From: Chrysosporum bergii ANA360D | Lineage (GTDB): Bacteria; Cyanobacteriota; Cyanobacteriia; Cyanobacteriales; Nostocaceae | Reading direction: 5' to 3' | NCBI RefSeq assembly: GCF_029891735.1 | Contig: NZ_JANQDH010000062.1 | Location: forward strand, 1-64,000 | DNA length: 64,000 nucleotides | Shown: piece by piece, positions 35,286 to 44,617 of the stretch | Layout of the letters: every line of letters begins with the position of its first letter | Numbering within the stretch: the first letter of the stretch is position 1 | The notes under the pieces: generated by a model | What the model saw: only the letters and a program-made list of their open reading frames with translations | Told to the model about the DNA's origin: nothing | The model's database searches: none | Translations under genes and position numbers: made by a program

Positions 35286-36761
35286 ATGAAAGCAATGATG
35301 GTAGTGGGAACAACATCCCACGCGGGTAAATCACTGATAACTACAGCTATTTGTCGAATTTTGTTCCGGAATGCTTTGCGAGTAGCTCCCTTTAAAGGTC
35401 AAAATATGGCTTTGAATGCTTATGTTACGGCAAATGGGGGAGAAATTGGTTATGCTCAAGCCGTACAAGCTTGGGCTGCTGGTATTGTTCCTTGGGTAGA
35501 AATGAACCCGATATTACTCAAGCCCCAAGGAGATATGACATCCCAAGTGATTATTAAGGGTAGAGCAGTAGGCAAAGTTAAAGCTTCAGATTATTACGAA
35601 CAATATTTTAATCTTGGTTGGCAGGCTATAGAAGAATCTCTGAAACACTTATCCACAGAATTTGATTTTTTAGTTTGTGAAGGTGCGGGTAGTCCGGCGG
35701 AAATTAACCTCAAGCACCGGGACTTAACTAATATGCGGATCGCCAAATATTTAAATGCGCCAACTATGTTAGTGGTGGATATTGACCGTGGTGGTGCTTT
35801 TGCTCATGTAGTCGGTACTCTGGAATTACTAGAACCAGAAGAACGGCAATTAATTAAAGGTATAGTAATTAATAAGTTCCGGGGACAGCGATCACTTTTA
35901 GAATCGGGGATAACATGGTTAGAAAAACGGACTGGTATCCCGGTAGTTGGTGTTATCCCTTATTTACAAGAAGTATTCCCCGCAGAGGACTCTCTGGACT
36001 TGTTAGAACGTAGGTCAAACAAAACCGACACGGACTTATCGATCACTGTCATTCGCTTACCCAGAATTTCTAACTTTACTGATTTTGACCCTTTGGAGTC
36101 GGAACCAAGTGTAAAAGTAAAATTTATTAGTCCTAAGCAAGAATTAGGCTATCCTGATGCAGTAATTATACCAGGGTCTAAAACTACAATTCATGACTTA
36201 CTAGTGATGCAAAAAACTGGAATGGCAGAAGCAATTCAAAATTATGCAGCTTCTGGCGGTACAGTGTTGGGGATTTGCGGGGGCTACCAAATGTTAGGAC
36301 AAATGCTAGCAGACCCGGAAGGATTAGAAGGACAAGCAGGTAGATTTCAGGGGTTAAATCTTTTACCTATTAGAACGGTGATTACAGGACAAAAAATTGT
36401 CCGCCAGCGTCAAGTGACCTCTAATTATCCGCAAATTGGCTTACCAGTGAGTGGGTTTGAAATCCACCAAGGGCGATCGCGCATAGAAAAATCAGAAGAT
36501 AACCAAACCTACGAACCTTTATTTGATGATGTTAATTTAGGCTTAGTGGATAGCTGTCAATCTATTTGGGGTACATATCTCCACGGAATTTTTGACAACG
36601 GTCCCTGGCGACGTGCTTGGTTAAATCGGCTGCGTCAACAACGCGGGATGAAATCTTTACCTACTGGTGTTCCTAACTATCGGGAACACCGAGAACAAAT
36701 TTTAGATTACCTGGCTACAGAAGTTGAAAAACATTTAAATCTAACAGCTTTTTTACCTTAG
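35286..36761 (+). CDS. cobQ: Adenosylcobyric acid synthase
   Basis: A 491-aa amidotransferase that adds amide groups to the corrin ring during cobalamin synthesis. N-terminal ATP-binding domain with MVVGTTSHAGKSLITTAICR and VAPFKGQNMALNAYVT; C-terminal class I glutamine amidotransferase with the nucleophile in VLGICGGYQMLGQ and the catalytic His in YLHGIFDN. Length is normal. No cobalamin riboswitch was recognised in the 203-nt leader. It is followed after 16 nt by a ferredoxin gene, in one operon. Confidence 0.95.
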   Translation: MKAMMVVGTTSHAGKSLITTAICRILFRNALRVAPFKGQNMALNAYVTANGGEIGYAQAVQAWAAGIVPWVEMNPILLKPQGDMTSQVIIKGRAVGKVKASDYYEQYFNLGWQAIEESLKHLSTEFDFLVCEGAGSPAEINLKHRDLTNMRIAKYLNAPTMLVVDIDRGGAFAHVVGTLELLEPEERQLIKGIVINKFRGQRSLLESGITWLEKRTGIPVVGVIPYLQEVFPAEDSLDLLERRSNKTDTDLSITVIRLPRISNFTDFDPLESEPSVKVKFISPKQELGYPDAVIIPGSKTTIHDLLVMQKTGMAEAIQNYAASGGTVLGICGGYQMLGQMLADPEGLEGQAGRFQGLNLLPIRTVITGQKIVRQRQVTSNYPQIGLPVSGFEIHQGRSRIEKSEDNQTYEPLFDDVNLGLVDSCQSIWGTYLHGIFDNGPWRRAWLNRLRQQRGMKSLPTGVPNYREHREQILDYLATEVEKHLNLTAFLP

Positions 36762-36777
36762 ATCAACTTATTGACCT

Positions 36778-37017
36778 ATGAACATTCGCGTCCGCTTTTT
36801 ACCAGACGATGTTACTATTGATGCAGAATTGGGAGAACCTTTGTTAGATGTGGCAGAACGGGCTGGGGTGCTTATTCCTACTGGTTGTTTAATGGGTTCT
36901 TGTCACGCTTGCACAGTTGAATTGGAAGATGGAGAAGTGATCCGCGCTTGTATTTCCTCAGTATCACCAGGGCGGGAGGAAATGATCATTAATTTGTATA
37001 GTGACCCGACTTGGTGA
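36778..37017 (+). CDS. Small 2Fe-2S ferredoxin-like protein
   Basis: A 79-aa ferredoxin of the beta-grasp type with cysteines at 37, 42, 45 and 58 (GCLMGSCHACTVELEDGEVI, then RAC). The spacing C-x4-C-x2-C-x12-C is shorter at the end than the C-x29-C of plant-type ferredoxins and is nearer the first cluster domain of molybdenum hydroxylases. It is coupled to cobQ by a 16-nt gap, suggesting a redox role linked to cobalamin synthesis, or simple co-transcription. Confidence 0.85.
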   Translation: MNIRVRFLPDDVTIDAELGEPLLDVAERAGVLIPTGCLMGSCHACTVELEDGEVIRACISSVSPGREEMIINLYSDPTW

Positions 37018-37147
37018 TTTTTGCTGGTTAAAATCCCCTAATAATAAGAATATGAGTAATATCAAATACCAAATGATTATTCAATGGTAAGAATCAGATA
37101 ATTGCTTTTTGGTGGGATGGCGCACTCTTGGGGATACTTAGAAGTTA

Positions 37148-37202
37148 GAGGCTACAGGCGATACACTCCCAGAACCAATGGTGTGTATCGCCCCGTAGTC
37201 TC
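37148..37202. terminator. Long bidirectional hairpin
   Basis: Stem GGCGATACAC / GTGTATCGCC extended outward by GAGGCTAC / GTAGTCTC, loop about 16 nt, between the convergent ferredoxin and SRPBCC genes. Confidence 0.75.
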
Positions 37203-37209
37203 ATTAACG

Positions 37210-37659
37210 TTAGGTCGGTGGATGTGTCAAATTCAAAGCATATTCTTTGAACCTTTCCAAGTCGGCTTGAATAGTAGACTCAACTACCCGACCCAAAAAC
37301 AAATTATCCATAATTTTCCCCAGAATACCAGGAATAGCATAGGAAACTGTCATTTTGACAACAGTGCTACCGTGGCGATCATAAAAGCGAATTCCCCCCT
37401 GATTGGGCAAACCATCTACAGATTCCCATTGAATAATTTGCTGTTGGACAACTTTGAGTATACGGGATTTCCATTTAAATTCCAGACCACCAGTGCTAAG
37501 TTTCCACAGTGAAATATCTGGATTTTCTGGGGAAATTTCCACCGAATCAATCCACTTCATCCAACGGGGCATTTGCTCTAAATCAGACCAAAGTCCCCAG
37601 ACTAATTCTATGGGAGCTTGTACTTCAATCTGCACACTATGCTCTAACCAATCTGCCAT
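37210..37659 (-). CDS. SRPBCC (cyclase/dehydrase-like) protein
   Basis: A 149-aa START/Bet v1-fold protein (HSVQIEVQAPIELVWGLWSD, LEQMPRWMKWIDSVEISPEN, VKMTVSYAIPGILGKIMDNL). Such proteins bind hydrophobic ligands such as polyketides, quinones or pigments. In cyanobacteria this one commonly follows zds, as here (42 nt downstream), so a role in handling carotenoid precursors is a reasonable inference. No catalytic residues can be assigned. Confidence 0.85.
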   Translation of the reverse strand: MADWLEHSVQIEVQAPIELVWGLWSDLEQMPRWMKWIDSVEISPENPDISLWKLSTGGLEFKWKSRILKVVQQQIIQWESVDGLPNQGGIRFYDRHGSTVVKMTVSYAIPGILGKIMDNLFLGRVVESTIQADLERFKEYALNLTHPPT

Positions 37660-37701
37660 TTTCTTCTCTTCCTCTGCTTCCTGTGTGCTGGGTGCGGTTA
37701 G

Positions 37702-39141
37702 TTATTTTTTGAAATTTTCTAAAATCACTTTTGCTGCACGCCTTCCGGAAATTGTGGCTCCTTCCATGCTGTCAATGTAATCTTGCTGAGTGTAACTACC
37801 TGCTAAGAAGAAGTTATCCACTGGGGTTTTTTGATTAGGGCGGTAAGGGTCCATTCCTGGTGCTTCCCGGTAGAGAGATTGTGCTAACTTGACAACGTTA
37901 TACCAAGTCATATTCAGTTCTCTTGATGAAGGGAACAGTTCATGAACTTGGTTGAGGACGTGTTGTGCGATCGCCTCGTTACTTTGTTTAATAAAAGGAT
38001 CTCCCGGTGTGAGTACCAGTTGTAACAATGACCCTTGTCCGGGGCGATAATAATCGCTGGGACTAGCCAAAGCCAAATCAGCAAAACAAGAAAAGTCAGC
38101 ATCGGCGGTGTAGAGTAAGTTATCTATCCCGGCGGACTGATTTAGCTGTTGGCGTTTCTCTGGATCTTGTAGTTCTGTCACCCAGCCATCAAATCGTAGC
38201 TGTACTGTTGCTACTGGTACAGCATCCAATTTATAAATATTGTCAAATTCTGACCACTTGCGCCACTCTTGAGGTAATACACGCTGAATCCCTGGGACAT
38301 CGCAAGCACAGACATAAGCATCAGCAGTAATAGTTTCTGTTGTGTCGCCTTCAGCAACTATTATGCCAGTGACGCGAGTTTGTTGGCCTGATTCAGTAAA
38401 TTGAATTTCTCGTAGTTGGCGACGTGTATAAACTTTTGTGCCTCTATTTCCTAAGTATTTAAGGATAGGCTGGTGCAAATACTCATTTGGTGACCCTTCC
38501 AGCATTCGCATAATTGAGGCTTCGGTTTTAGATGCAAAGAACTGGAAAATAGTCAACATACAACGAGCGGAGATATGCTCACAATCAATGAATCCCAAAG
38601 CATAAGCAATGGGATTCCACATCCTTTTAATGCTACCCTCACTACCACCGTGACTGCGGAACCATTCAGCAAAGCTAACTTTATCTAACTCCCGGATAGT
38701 TTTCATTGCTCCGTTGAAGTCTACTAACCCCCGAACTATGGGGCTAGTACCCAAAGCAATGGCATTTTGCAGTTTATCTTGTAGTGACAGTTGAGAAGTA
38801 GTAAAAAATGCCTTTAATCCATTGAAAGGCGCACCTGTGAAGAAGCGAAAATCTAAACTACCAGTTTGTCCACCCTTATTAATAAAGGTGTGAGTATGTT
38901 CTTTGAGGCGTAAGTTAGATAACGCCCCTACTTTTTCCATTAGCTCAAATAGCTGGTAATAGCAACCAAAAAAGACGTGTAAGCCCATTTCAATATGGTT
39001 GCCATTATCATCAACCCAACTACTGACTTTACCACCAACGAATGGACGGGACTCGAAAATCTGGACTTCACAACCAGCATCAGCCAAATCTACTGCGGTT
39101 GCTAGCCCAGCCAGTCCCGCACCCACTATTGCAACACGCAT
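37702..39141 (-). CDS. zds: 9,9'-di-cis-zeta-carotene desaturase
   Basis: A 479-aa FAD-dependent desaturase (CrtQ/Zds type) that converts zeta-carotene to lycopene isomers in the plant-like carotenoid route. Dinucleotide-binding motif [20 protein letters not shown] at the start, [20 protein letters not shown], and the C-terminal [20 protein letters not shown] are conserved. Length is normal. ATG at 39141. Followed by the SRPBCC gene on the same strand. Confidence 0.95.
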   Translation of the reverse strand: MRVAIVGAGLAGLATAVDLADAGCEVQIFESRPFVGGKVSSWVDDNGNHIEMGLHVFFGCYYQLFELMEKVGALSNLRLKEHTHTFINKGGQTGSLDFRFFTGAPFNGLKAFFTTSQLSLQDKLQNAIALGTSPIVRGLVDFNGAMKTIRELDKVSFAEWFRSHGGSEGSIKRMWNPIAYALGFIDCEHISARCMLTIFQFFASKTEASIMRMLEGSPNEYLHQPILKYLGNRGTKVYTRRQLREIQFTESGQQTRVTGIIVAEGDTTETITADAYVCACDVPGIQRVLPQEWRKWSEFDNIYKLDAVPVATVQLRFDGWVTELQDPEKRQQLNQSAGIDNLLYTADADFSCFADLALASPSDYYRPGQGSLLQLVLTPGDPFIKQSNEAIAQHVLNQVHELFPSSRELNMTWYNVVKLAQSLYREAPGMDPYRPNQKTPVDNFFLAGSYTQQDYIDSMEGATISGRRAAKVILENFKK

Positions 39142-39370
39142 TCCATTTTACCTTTTCAGTTTCTTTACAAATTGTAACTGGGTTGGTGTCGGAATTGGCT
39201 ATTTATATCAATCCCACTATTGTGTAAATGCACAACAGGATGATGTCCTCTAGTCATGAGTTTACCTTGATTGCTCTTGAGAATTTTGGTAACTCATTAG
39301 CAGGACTTTTGCCAAAGCGTATTTACAGGGAAATAAACTTTAGTGAGTCAATTTGGGATGGAGAAACATA

Positions 39371-39434
39371 ACCAGTTTTTTTGGCATATGGGATTGATCA
39401 TCTGCTGGATCATCGACAAATCCGTAAAACTGGT
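39371..39434. terminator. Inverted repeat after the RHH gene
   Basis: Perfect 9-nt arms ACCAGTTTT (39371-39379) and AAAACTGGT (39426-39434) with a 46-nt interior, 4 nt beyond the stop of the RHH gene on the minus strand. T-run on the correct side for minus-strand termination is modest. Confidence 0.45.
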
Positions 39435-39437
39435 TTT

Positions 39438-39608
39438 CTATTTTTTGGCTTGCTGGTTGTCAAAGAATATAGGTAATCCTCTGATCAGTTCACGAATTAC
39501 ATCTGTCGCAGGTCTACCTGTTTCTTGACAATACTTTTCTAGTTTATCTGCTTCCTGTGTTGCTAAATTGACAGTTATGCGTTTGACAGCCCATTTTTTG
39601 TTGGTCAT
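39438..39608 (-). CDS. Small ribbon-helix-helix (CopG-like) protein
   Basis: A 56-aa protein: MTNKKWAVKRITVNLATQEA, then DKLEKYCQETGRPATDVIRE and LIRGLPIFFDNQQAKK. The pattern (beta strand KRITVNL, helix DKLEKYCQETG, turn RPATDVIRELIRG) is that of a ribbon-helix-helix DNA-binding domain. An in-frame ATG at 39614 would add two residues. Proteins like this are often antitoxins, plasmid copy-control or mobile-element repressors. No partner gene is visible within the next kilobase, so it may be an orphan. Confidence 0.7.
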   Translation of the reverse strand: MTNKKWAVKRITVNLATQEADKLEKYCQETGRPATDVIRELIRGLPIFFDNQQAKK

Positions 39609-39614
39609 TACCAT

Positions 39615-40494
39615 GCTATTTGCTTTATATCTACTTTATTCAAAACAACAATTTACTCAAGAGCAAGACGATAGATTATCAGAATTTGTGTCAAGAAACA
39701 AGCGATCCTGGTAGGATAAAAAAATTCATCTTGGTCCAGTGCATTGATCGTTGTACAGTCAGGGATCAAAATAGAATTCTTATGGTAAGAGCAGAGAGAT
39801 AACACAGTCTCTGGTACGGGAATTTCTACCAGTCAATTGTTACTCAAAGTCTGACAATTCAATTCTATTCAGTCAAATTGACACAGATACTGGGGACTAA
39901 GTAAAAAATCGTCCACCTGTTCTTGAGCAAGAAAACTAGAGCTTTTTTACCAATTAAAGTAAACAAAGACTCTGGCAAAGAATATGTGCTGCAAGACCGA
40001 GCAATGCTATCACTTTTAGATATGCTTTGGTCTGTGTACATCCATGTAATAGTGAATCATCACCCTACAGGAGTTAGAAAAAATTCATATGTCATACAGT
40101 GCATCCCTCAATAGTTAATAATTCCTCATTGGCAATGGGTGATTAAGATCAAACAGAACCGCCACTGATGGTAAACAGTGAGACAGTGCATCGTGATAAA
40201 TCACGAATACTGTGACTCTTAAGTACCAATGGTGGAATTACTCTACTATCTTTCTACTGCTATCAAGTATGATCCTGACGTTTTTGAGAAATTGGCACAC
40301 TAATTTTTGAAACTCCGTATCATAGCTGGTGCAAAATCACTATTATGTTCAGATCACATTAATGAATAAATTTCTGAAAGGTTCGTGGTGTAGTTTGAGA
40401 AAATTGTAAAATAGAATACATTTTGGTCTGCGACTTCCCATTTTAACAAATGTGTGGTGGTACTAGACATATATTATAACTAAAATATGAACAG
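39615..40494. other. Gene-poor AT-rich region
   Basis: An 880-nt stretch with no gene I can support. It holds a small stem CGTGAT/ATCACG near 40190-40203. A 63-codon open frame at 39923-40114 has no ribosome site or recognisable family. The adjacent tnpB remnant and 94-bp repeat suggest that this is decayed mobile DNA. Confidence 0.4.
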
Positions 40495-40521
40495 CCCCAG
40501 CCTACTTCTTTGATGCTGGGG
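40495..40521. repeat. IS200/IS605 right-end-like hairpin
   Basis: CCCCAG / CTGGGG arms with loop CCTACTTCTTTGATG, 20 nt beyond the stop of the tnpB remnant, which is where the right end of such elements lies. The core is identical at 25 of 27 positions to the hairpin in the antiporter 3' end (21663-21689). Confidence 0.6.
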
Positions 40522-40540
40522 TTTCTACTAAAAACACACC

Positions 40541-40753
40541 TTAAACATCCTTTGACACTCTCCACGCTATCCGAGGGGATTCCAGCGTCACTGATGTTCC
40601 CTCTACTGGCGTTACTTCCCGTCTGCCCGACGGAGCCGCGTTTGCACGATTCAAAATTACTTTGGCTGCATTGACATCTCTTTGTTGGATGTGTCCGCAG
40701 TGCAGGCAAGAAAGAACCGTAGTTTTAACACCTACGGCATGGTAGAATATCAC
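40541..40753 (-). pseudogene. tnpB (IS200/IS605) zinc-ribbon/C-terminal remnant
   Basis: An open minus-strand frame encodes HAVGVKTTVLSCLHCGHIQQ then RDVNAAKVILNRANA. CxxCGHxxxRDVNAAKxIL is the TnpB zinc ribbon plus the final RuvC aspartate block. The last segment (SPRIAWRVSKDV) is also as in intact elements. The second CxxC half of the zinc finger and all N-terminal parts are missing, and the open frame stops at the left edge of a 94-bp repeat region. Not functional. Confidence 0.8.
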
Positions 40754-40789
40754 AGAAGAGGCAAAAATTAGAGGTGTTAGTGCAAGGGA

Positions 40790-40883
40790 ATTAGTTGAAG
40801 AATGGGGACGGCGATTAAAATCGCCAACGGCTAACCCCCATGTCTGAAGCCGGTAGCTCTGCTCGCCGTTGATATTTCGGTCA
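40790..40883 (+). repeat. 94-bp dispersed repeat, copy D
   Basis: Full-length copy. Internal features: GGCGATTAAAATCGCC hairpin at 40810-40825, and CAACGGC (40825-40831) pairing with GCCGTTG (40865-40871) around a GGC..GCC inner stem. It begins 37 nt beyond the tnpB remnant and ends 12 nt before the stop of the 541-aa gene. Confidence 0.9.
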
Positions 40884-40894
40884 TAGGAGTTTTG

Positions 40895-42520
40895 TTAAAT
40901 TTGGGGCATGAGTTGGAGAGTACCGATACCTAAATCTTCAGGTGAGAGCGATCGCGTCTCAAACAAAGCCATCATATCTCGCAGTTGGGGATTACCACGG
41001 GCAGATCCTGTTAGCCCTTTGGCAATAATCAAGCCACAGCAGCCGTTAGTATTTTTACATCGCTGATTCCATTTTTGGCGAGCCTCGATGTGAGTGGGAT
41101 CATCATCTAGAAATTCACCAAACAAGAATAATTCACCATTTTCAGTTTGTAATAAACCCAGGTCATAGCACTCGTCATCAAAAGGACTAGTACCCGGATT
41201 AAAACAAATGGCTTTGAGTCCCCCGGACTCAGCAATATTTTCAATGATAGTTTTGGCTTTGGGGCGGGAGGTTTGAATTAAAACCACTGGTAATCCGTCA
41301 CCTGCTTTTGAGACTTCACGACCTTGGTGAGTTTGAACTCCCTGACGTAAGGAATCTAGCATCTGCCAAGAAATTACCCCCAGACTGAGAAAGGAATCAG
41401 ATGGTATCAAGTCGTCTCGTAACCAACGAAAGCCTTGTAAATCTGCCTCTCCTATTTCTATTTCTTCCATGTCGAAACCTGCCATTTCCTCTAGTTCTGC
41501 TGCTAACTGGGGCATGGTGGAGACAGTCACAGATAAAGATTCAATTGGTTCTGATTCTGATCCAGGGGGAGAAATGCGATAACTACGACTGAGACTAGGA
41601 AAAGTTTCACTATTGAGCCGAGCGCGGTAATCACGGAGAAAGTGTTTCAGACTCTCTAGAGCGACAAAAGCTGTGAGCGCTTCTTCTTCATACAAAACCG
41701 ACCGCAATCCTTCTAAAGGATGAATATTACCAAAATTTGGCTTAATTTCTGCCATGGGAACATCAGCTAAATCTTGGTCTTCTTCCATTTCGTCTTCATT
41801 ATCAAAGGTGAGAAACAGACAGTCCTGTTTTAAGAAGGCTTCTTCTAAACGTCTTTGTGATTCATCGTCCTCTACAACTGCTGCTCGAAACTGCTTGAGA
41901 GAATCTTCTGAACGATAAAACAAAATCCCATATTCCATTCCCAGCATCCCCATGACTGAGGTGTAGAGCTTACCCACATCCCACTTGTTAATTTCTATTG
42001 ACAAGATTTGCTGTTCTTCTAAAAATTCCCAAGGAGCTATCTGCCAAAGAGCCATGGCTTGATTATGTAAGGCTTGTGCATACTGGGGAGGTAAATCGGG
42101 AATTTGATGATCTAGGACTTCTGTCAACCCGCGAAACAATTCGTCAATTAGGGGCAATTCCCGGACGTAATCAATGGTAATATCTAAATCTTGTAGCACA
42201 CCGCGCAGGTAAAACTGAAGTTCCCGGTCTTTGACTACAATTTTTTGGGGTCTAGCGGGTTTACCGGGACTGTGGGGATGCTCCATGGCACGCATTAGGG
42301 TACGAACAATGGCTTCTGGTCCTGTTTCTGGAGGTACTACGTCCATTCCTCGGACGACACCTTGTGATCCGTCCACCCAAATAATACATTCTCCTTTGGG
42401 CTTTGAATCTGAATCATGGATTGAGGATAATGACACTGGACGACGATCGCCCTCCCATACAGAAGGAATTTGAGTTAATGTCTTTAACCGACGCCTGGTA
42501 GAGCGATTAAAACTGGTCAT
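40895..42520 (-). CDS. Conserved cyanobacterial protein (541 aa), DUF6930-like
   Basis: A large soluble protein with no membrane segment or signal peptide. It opens with a basic FNRSTRRRLKTLTQIPSVWE and has a middle section IIWVDGSQGVVRGMDVVPPE, VRELPLIDELFRGLTEVLDH and a C-terminal section RPKAKTIIENIAESGGLKAI. It appears to match a family conserved in cyanobacteria (I recall DUF6930, with moderate certainty). No enzymatic motif is recognisable. Acidic linker around residues 230-255. The gene ends next to a 94-bp repeat, which may act as its terminator. Confidence 0.7.
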   Translation of the reverse strand: MTSFNRSTRRRLKTLTQIPSVWEGDRRPVSLSSIHDSDSKPKGECIIWVDGSQGVVRGMDVVPPETGPEAIVRTLMRAMEHPHSPGKPARPQKIVVKDRELQFYLRGVLQDLDITIDYVRELPLIDELFRGLTEVLDHQIPDLPPQYAQALHNQAMALWQIAPWEFLEEQQILSIEINKWDVGKLYTSVMGMLGMEYGILFYRSEDSLKQFRAAVVEDDESQRRLEEAFLKQDCLFLTFDNEDEMEEDQDLADVPMAEIKPNFGNIHPLEGLRSVLYEEEALTAFVALESLKHFLRDYRARLNSETFPSLSRSYRISPPGSESEPIESLSVTVSTMPQLAAELEEMAGFDMEEIEIGEADLQGFRWLRDDLIPSDSFLSLGVISWQMLDSLRQGVQTHQGREVSKAGDGLPVVLIQTSRPKAKTIIENIAESGGLKAICFNPGTSPFDDECYDLGLLQTENGELFLFGEFLDDDPTHIEARQKWNQRCKNTNGCCGLIIAKGLTGSARGNPQLRDMMALFETRSLSPEDLGIGTLQLMPQI

Positions 42521-42843
42521 AAACTAGATTAATCCAAAAAAAAATCAATTTGGCAGTAAAATATGAGGAATGACTAGGGAGCAGGTCAAATCTTCCTGGC
42601 TACACCGTCAAGGGTGGTTGGTTAATTGTAATTTTAAATTTAGGTTGCCACATGGCTTAAATTCCCAAAATACTCAACTTATAAATAAACCTAACGTCCC
42701 AATTCTAGAATAAAAACTTTTAGCTGCTTTTGACCAGATGTTTACAATTTGCCAAATATTGATCTTCATCTCGCTAGAATAGGAACAAGATTTAAAAAGT
42801 TAACCGTCCGATTAGCTCAAACTAAAGCTTACTTTTTATACAC
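42521..42843. other. Divergent spacer upstream of sufA
   Basis: 323 nt between divergent genes; nothing recognised besides AT-rich promoter-like sequence. No clear inverted repeat or Fur-like box was found by eye. Confidence 0.35.
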
Positions 42844-43200
42844 ATGACACAAGCAACTCAGTCTCAACAACGTGGAATTCAACTAAGCGAATCCGCCTTG
42901 CAACAGGTAAAATCTTTACAACAAAAACAAGGGAAAGAACTTTGCTTACGGGTAGGAGTCCGTCAAGGAGGCTGTTCCGGTATGTCTTACATGATGGACT
43001 TTGAGGACATGAGCAAGATCAACCCCCAGGATGAAGTTTTCGATTACGATGGTTTCAAGATTGTTTGCGATCGCAAAAGTCTATTATATCTCTATGGTTT
43101 AATGCTGGATTATAGCGATGCCATGATTGGTGGCGGTTTCCAATTTACTAACCCCAATGCAGCCCAGACCTGTGGTTGCGGCAAGTCATTTGGAGTTTGA
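42844..43200 (+). CDS. sufA: A-type iron-sulfur scaffold/carrier (SufA/IscA family)
   Basis: A 118-aa HesB/IscA-family protein. The three cluster cysteines are C44 ([18 protein letters not shown]), C110 and C112 ([16 protein letters not shown]); C34 and C75 are extra. The sequence is close to the cyanobacterial SufA form (Slr1417-like) rather than the IscA form. It binds or transfers Fe-S clusters or iron during assembly. Monocistronic here. Length normal. Confidence 0.9.
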   Translation: MTQATQSQQRGIQLSESALQQVKSLQQKQGKELCLRVGVRQGGCSGMSYMMDFEDMSKINPQDEVFDYDGFKIVCDRKSLLYLYGLMLDYSDAMIGGGFQFTNPNAAQTCGCGKSFGV

Positions 43201-43391
43201 CCATAAAACGAGACGCAAGCCCCTGGCTTCAGAACCCTGGGGGAGTGTCAAAAAGCCAGGGTATCCCAAACATCGACGAACTATGGCGGTGTCGGTATGG
43301 TCAAGTAACTGGAGGGGATTTTTACCTTCCTCCCTGGTTGCTAATACGCAATTATCACCGATGATATTGAACTAAAGACAGGAACGAAATT

Positions 43392-43691
43392 GAACTGGAT
43401 GTTGGGTTAGAAAGTTTTTACACCGATTATAATGGGTATTAAGAACCATTACCTAGGTTTTTCAGAAAACCTGAACAAGCTATCAAACACCCTCAAAGGA
43501 AGATTTAAACAAAACAAAAAGGTTCAAGTGGTATAACAAAAGCTAGAGCCAGATTTGCTAGAAAGCACTTAAGAATAAGTAGGCAACGGCATGAACACTC
43601 TAAAATAGTACGTAATACCCGATCATTGAGAAGGGGGATTGTCAATATTTCTGGTAATATTCCAGCATACTTGGAATTAAATCTGTCCTAG
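43392..43691 (+). pseudogene. tnpB (IS200/IS605) central remnant
   Basis: A plus-strand frame with two internal stops reads ELDVGLESFYTDYNGY, then EPLPRFFRKPEQAIKHPQRK, then KARARFARKHLRISRQRHEH, the RuvC-I aspartate region of a TnpB protein and the helical stretch that follows. The in-frame stops are at GGGTAT-TAA and AAGATT-TAA. No zinc-ribbon end follows. The preceding 190 nt (43201-43391) contain an open frame of unknown origin that is not supported. Confidence 0.75.
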
Positions 43692-43810
43692 AAAAGACGA
43701 GCTTCTAAACCCATTTTTTGGTAAGATGATCAATGGTCGGTTGTGATTGGTGAATTTGTACTGACAGCTGACTGGTAACTATTGAGTATATAACTATTAA
43801 TTGATTTGCT

Positions 43811-44230
43811 ATGGCTCAAACAGTTGAATTCTTGTTTGATACAGGTTTAGAACGCTATAAAGCAGGTGAATCAGCAGAATCTTTAATACCTGTATTTAAA
43901 GAAGTGTGCGATCGCGCCCCTAAAACCGGTTCAGCTTGGATTTGTTTAGCTTGGTTGTATTTGCTAGAAGACAAGCCTAAACTAGCCTACAAGGCGGCAC
44001 AAAAAGCGGTAAAGTTAAATCCACAAGACCCACAAGCCAGAGTGAATTTGGCGTTGTCAATGTTGGAAACGGGTGAAAAAGGCTTGCGAGAACACATTGA
44101 TTTTGTGAAACAGTTAATTTTTGTTAACCCAGAATGGGAATCCGACATTAAGGAATCCATTGCCGATGGTCTCAGCCGAAAACCAGATTGGCAGAGTTTG
44201 GCAAAGGTGAAAACTTGGATATTTGAATAA
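43811..44230 (+). CDS. Tetratricopeptide-repeat protein
   Basis: A 139-aa helical protein. SAWICLAWLYLLEDKPKLAY and KAAQKAVKLNPQDPQARVNL are TPR helices (about residues 38-85); the flanks look like degenerate repeats. No signal peptide, so a cytosolic protein-protein interaction role. Conserved in cyanobacteria as a stand-alone TPR protein; partner unknown. Preceded by loose CCAATGA-like tandem repeats. Confidence 0.8.
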   Translation: MAQTVEFLFDTGLERYKAGESAESLIPVFKEVCDRAPKTGSAWICLAWLYLLEDKPKLAYKAAQKAVKLNPQDPQARVNLALSMLETGEKGLREHIDFVKQLIFVNPEWESDIKESIADGLSRKPDWQSLAKVKTWIFE

Positions 44231-44368
44231 TACAGACTAGGGGCTAGTACCGCAACGCGGATTGGGGATTTTGAACTGGTTGAACTGTTTTCCCTAACAC
44301 CACCAAAGGACTTTTTCAGCCAGCCCTACTTAAAAACGACAATCAACAAAGTTAGCATTTCTGCTTAC

Positions 44369-44617
44369 ATGATGAAAGAAAAATTATTAAACTGGCTTAA
44401 CCTGGTTTTGGTTGCTGATGTGTTCTTGGTTTTATTTGGCTTTGGTTGGTTAGCGATCGCCGCCATTGGTGATGCTGCGGGAATAAACCTAGGTTTAGAT
44501 TTATGGCATCAACTTTGGCAGCCCGTCTTTAATCCCGCCATTGGTATTCTCATGGGGGGCGCGCTTCTGAGCGGTTTACTCAGTTGGGTGTATCGTAAAT
44601 TTATCTACTCCCGATAA
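44369..44617 (+). CDS. Small two-helix membrane protein
   Basis: An 82-aa protein with two membrane helices (about residues 10-33 and 55-74) and a basic C-terminus (YRKFIYSR). The start MMKEK leaves ATG 44369 or 44372 open. Its 3' end overlaps the convergent TIGR01777 gene by 17 nt. No family is recognised with confidence; similar small proteins occur in Nostocales. Confidence 0.65.
   Translation: MMKEKLLNWLNLVLVADVFLVLFGFGWLAIAAIGDAAGINLGLDLWHQLWQPVFNPAIGILMGGALLSGLLSWVYRKFIYSR

Noticed and set aside
39371-39434. Inverted repeat as ends of an insertion sequence
   Set aside because: Arms are only 9 nt, no target duplication is seen, and it lies at the end of the RHH gene, so a terminator reading is simpler.
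39923-40114. 63-codon plus-strand frame in the gene-poor region
   Set aside because: No ATG-linked ribosome site, no recognised domain, and flanked by decayed mobile DNA.
43176-43364. Open frame (KRDASPWLQNPGGVSKS...) between sufA and the tnpB remnant
   Set aside because: It overlaps the end of sufA in another frame, has no ribosome site, and may be degraded transposon sequence; not resolvable by eye.
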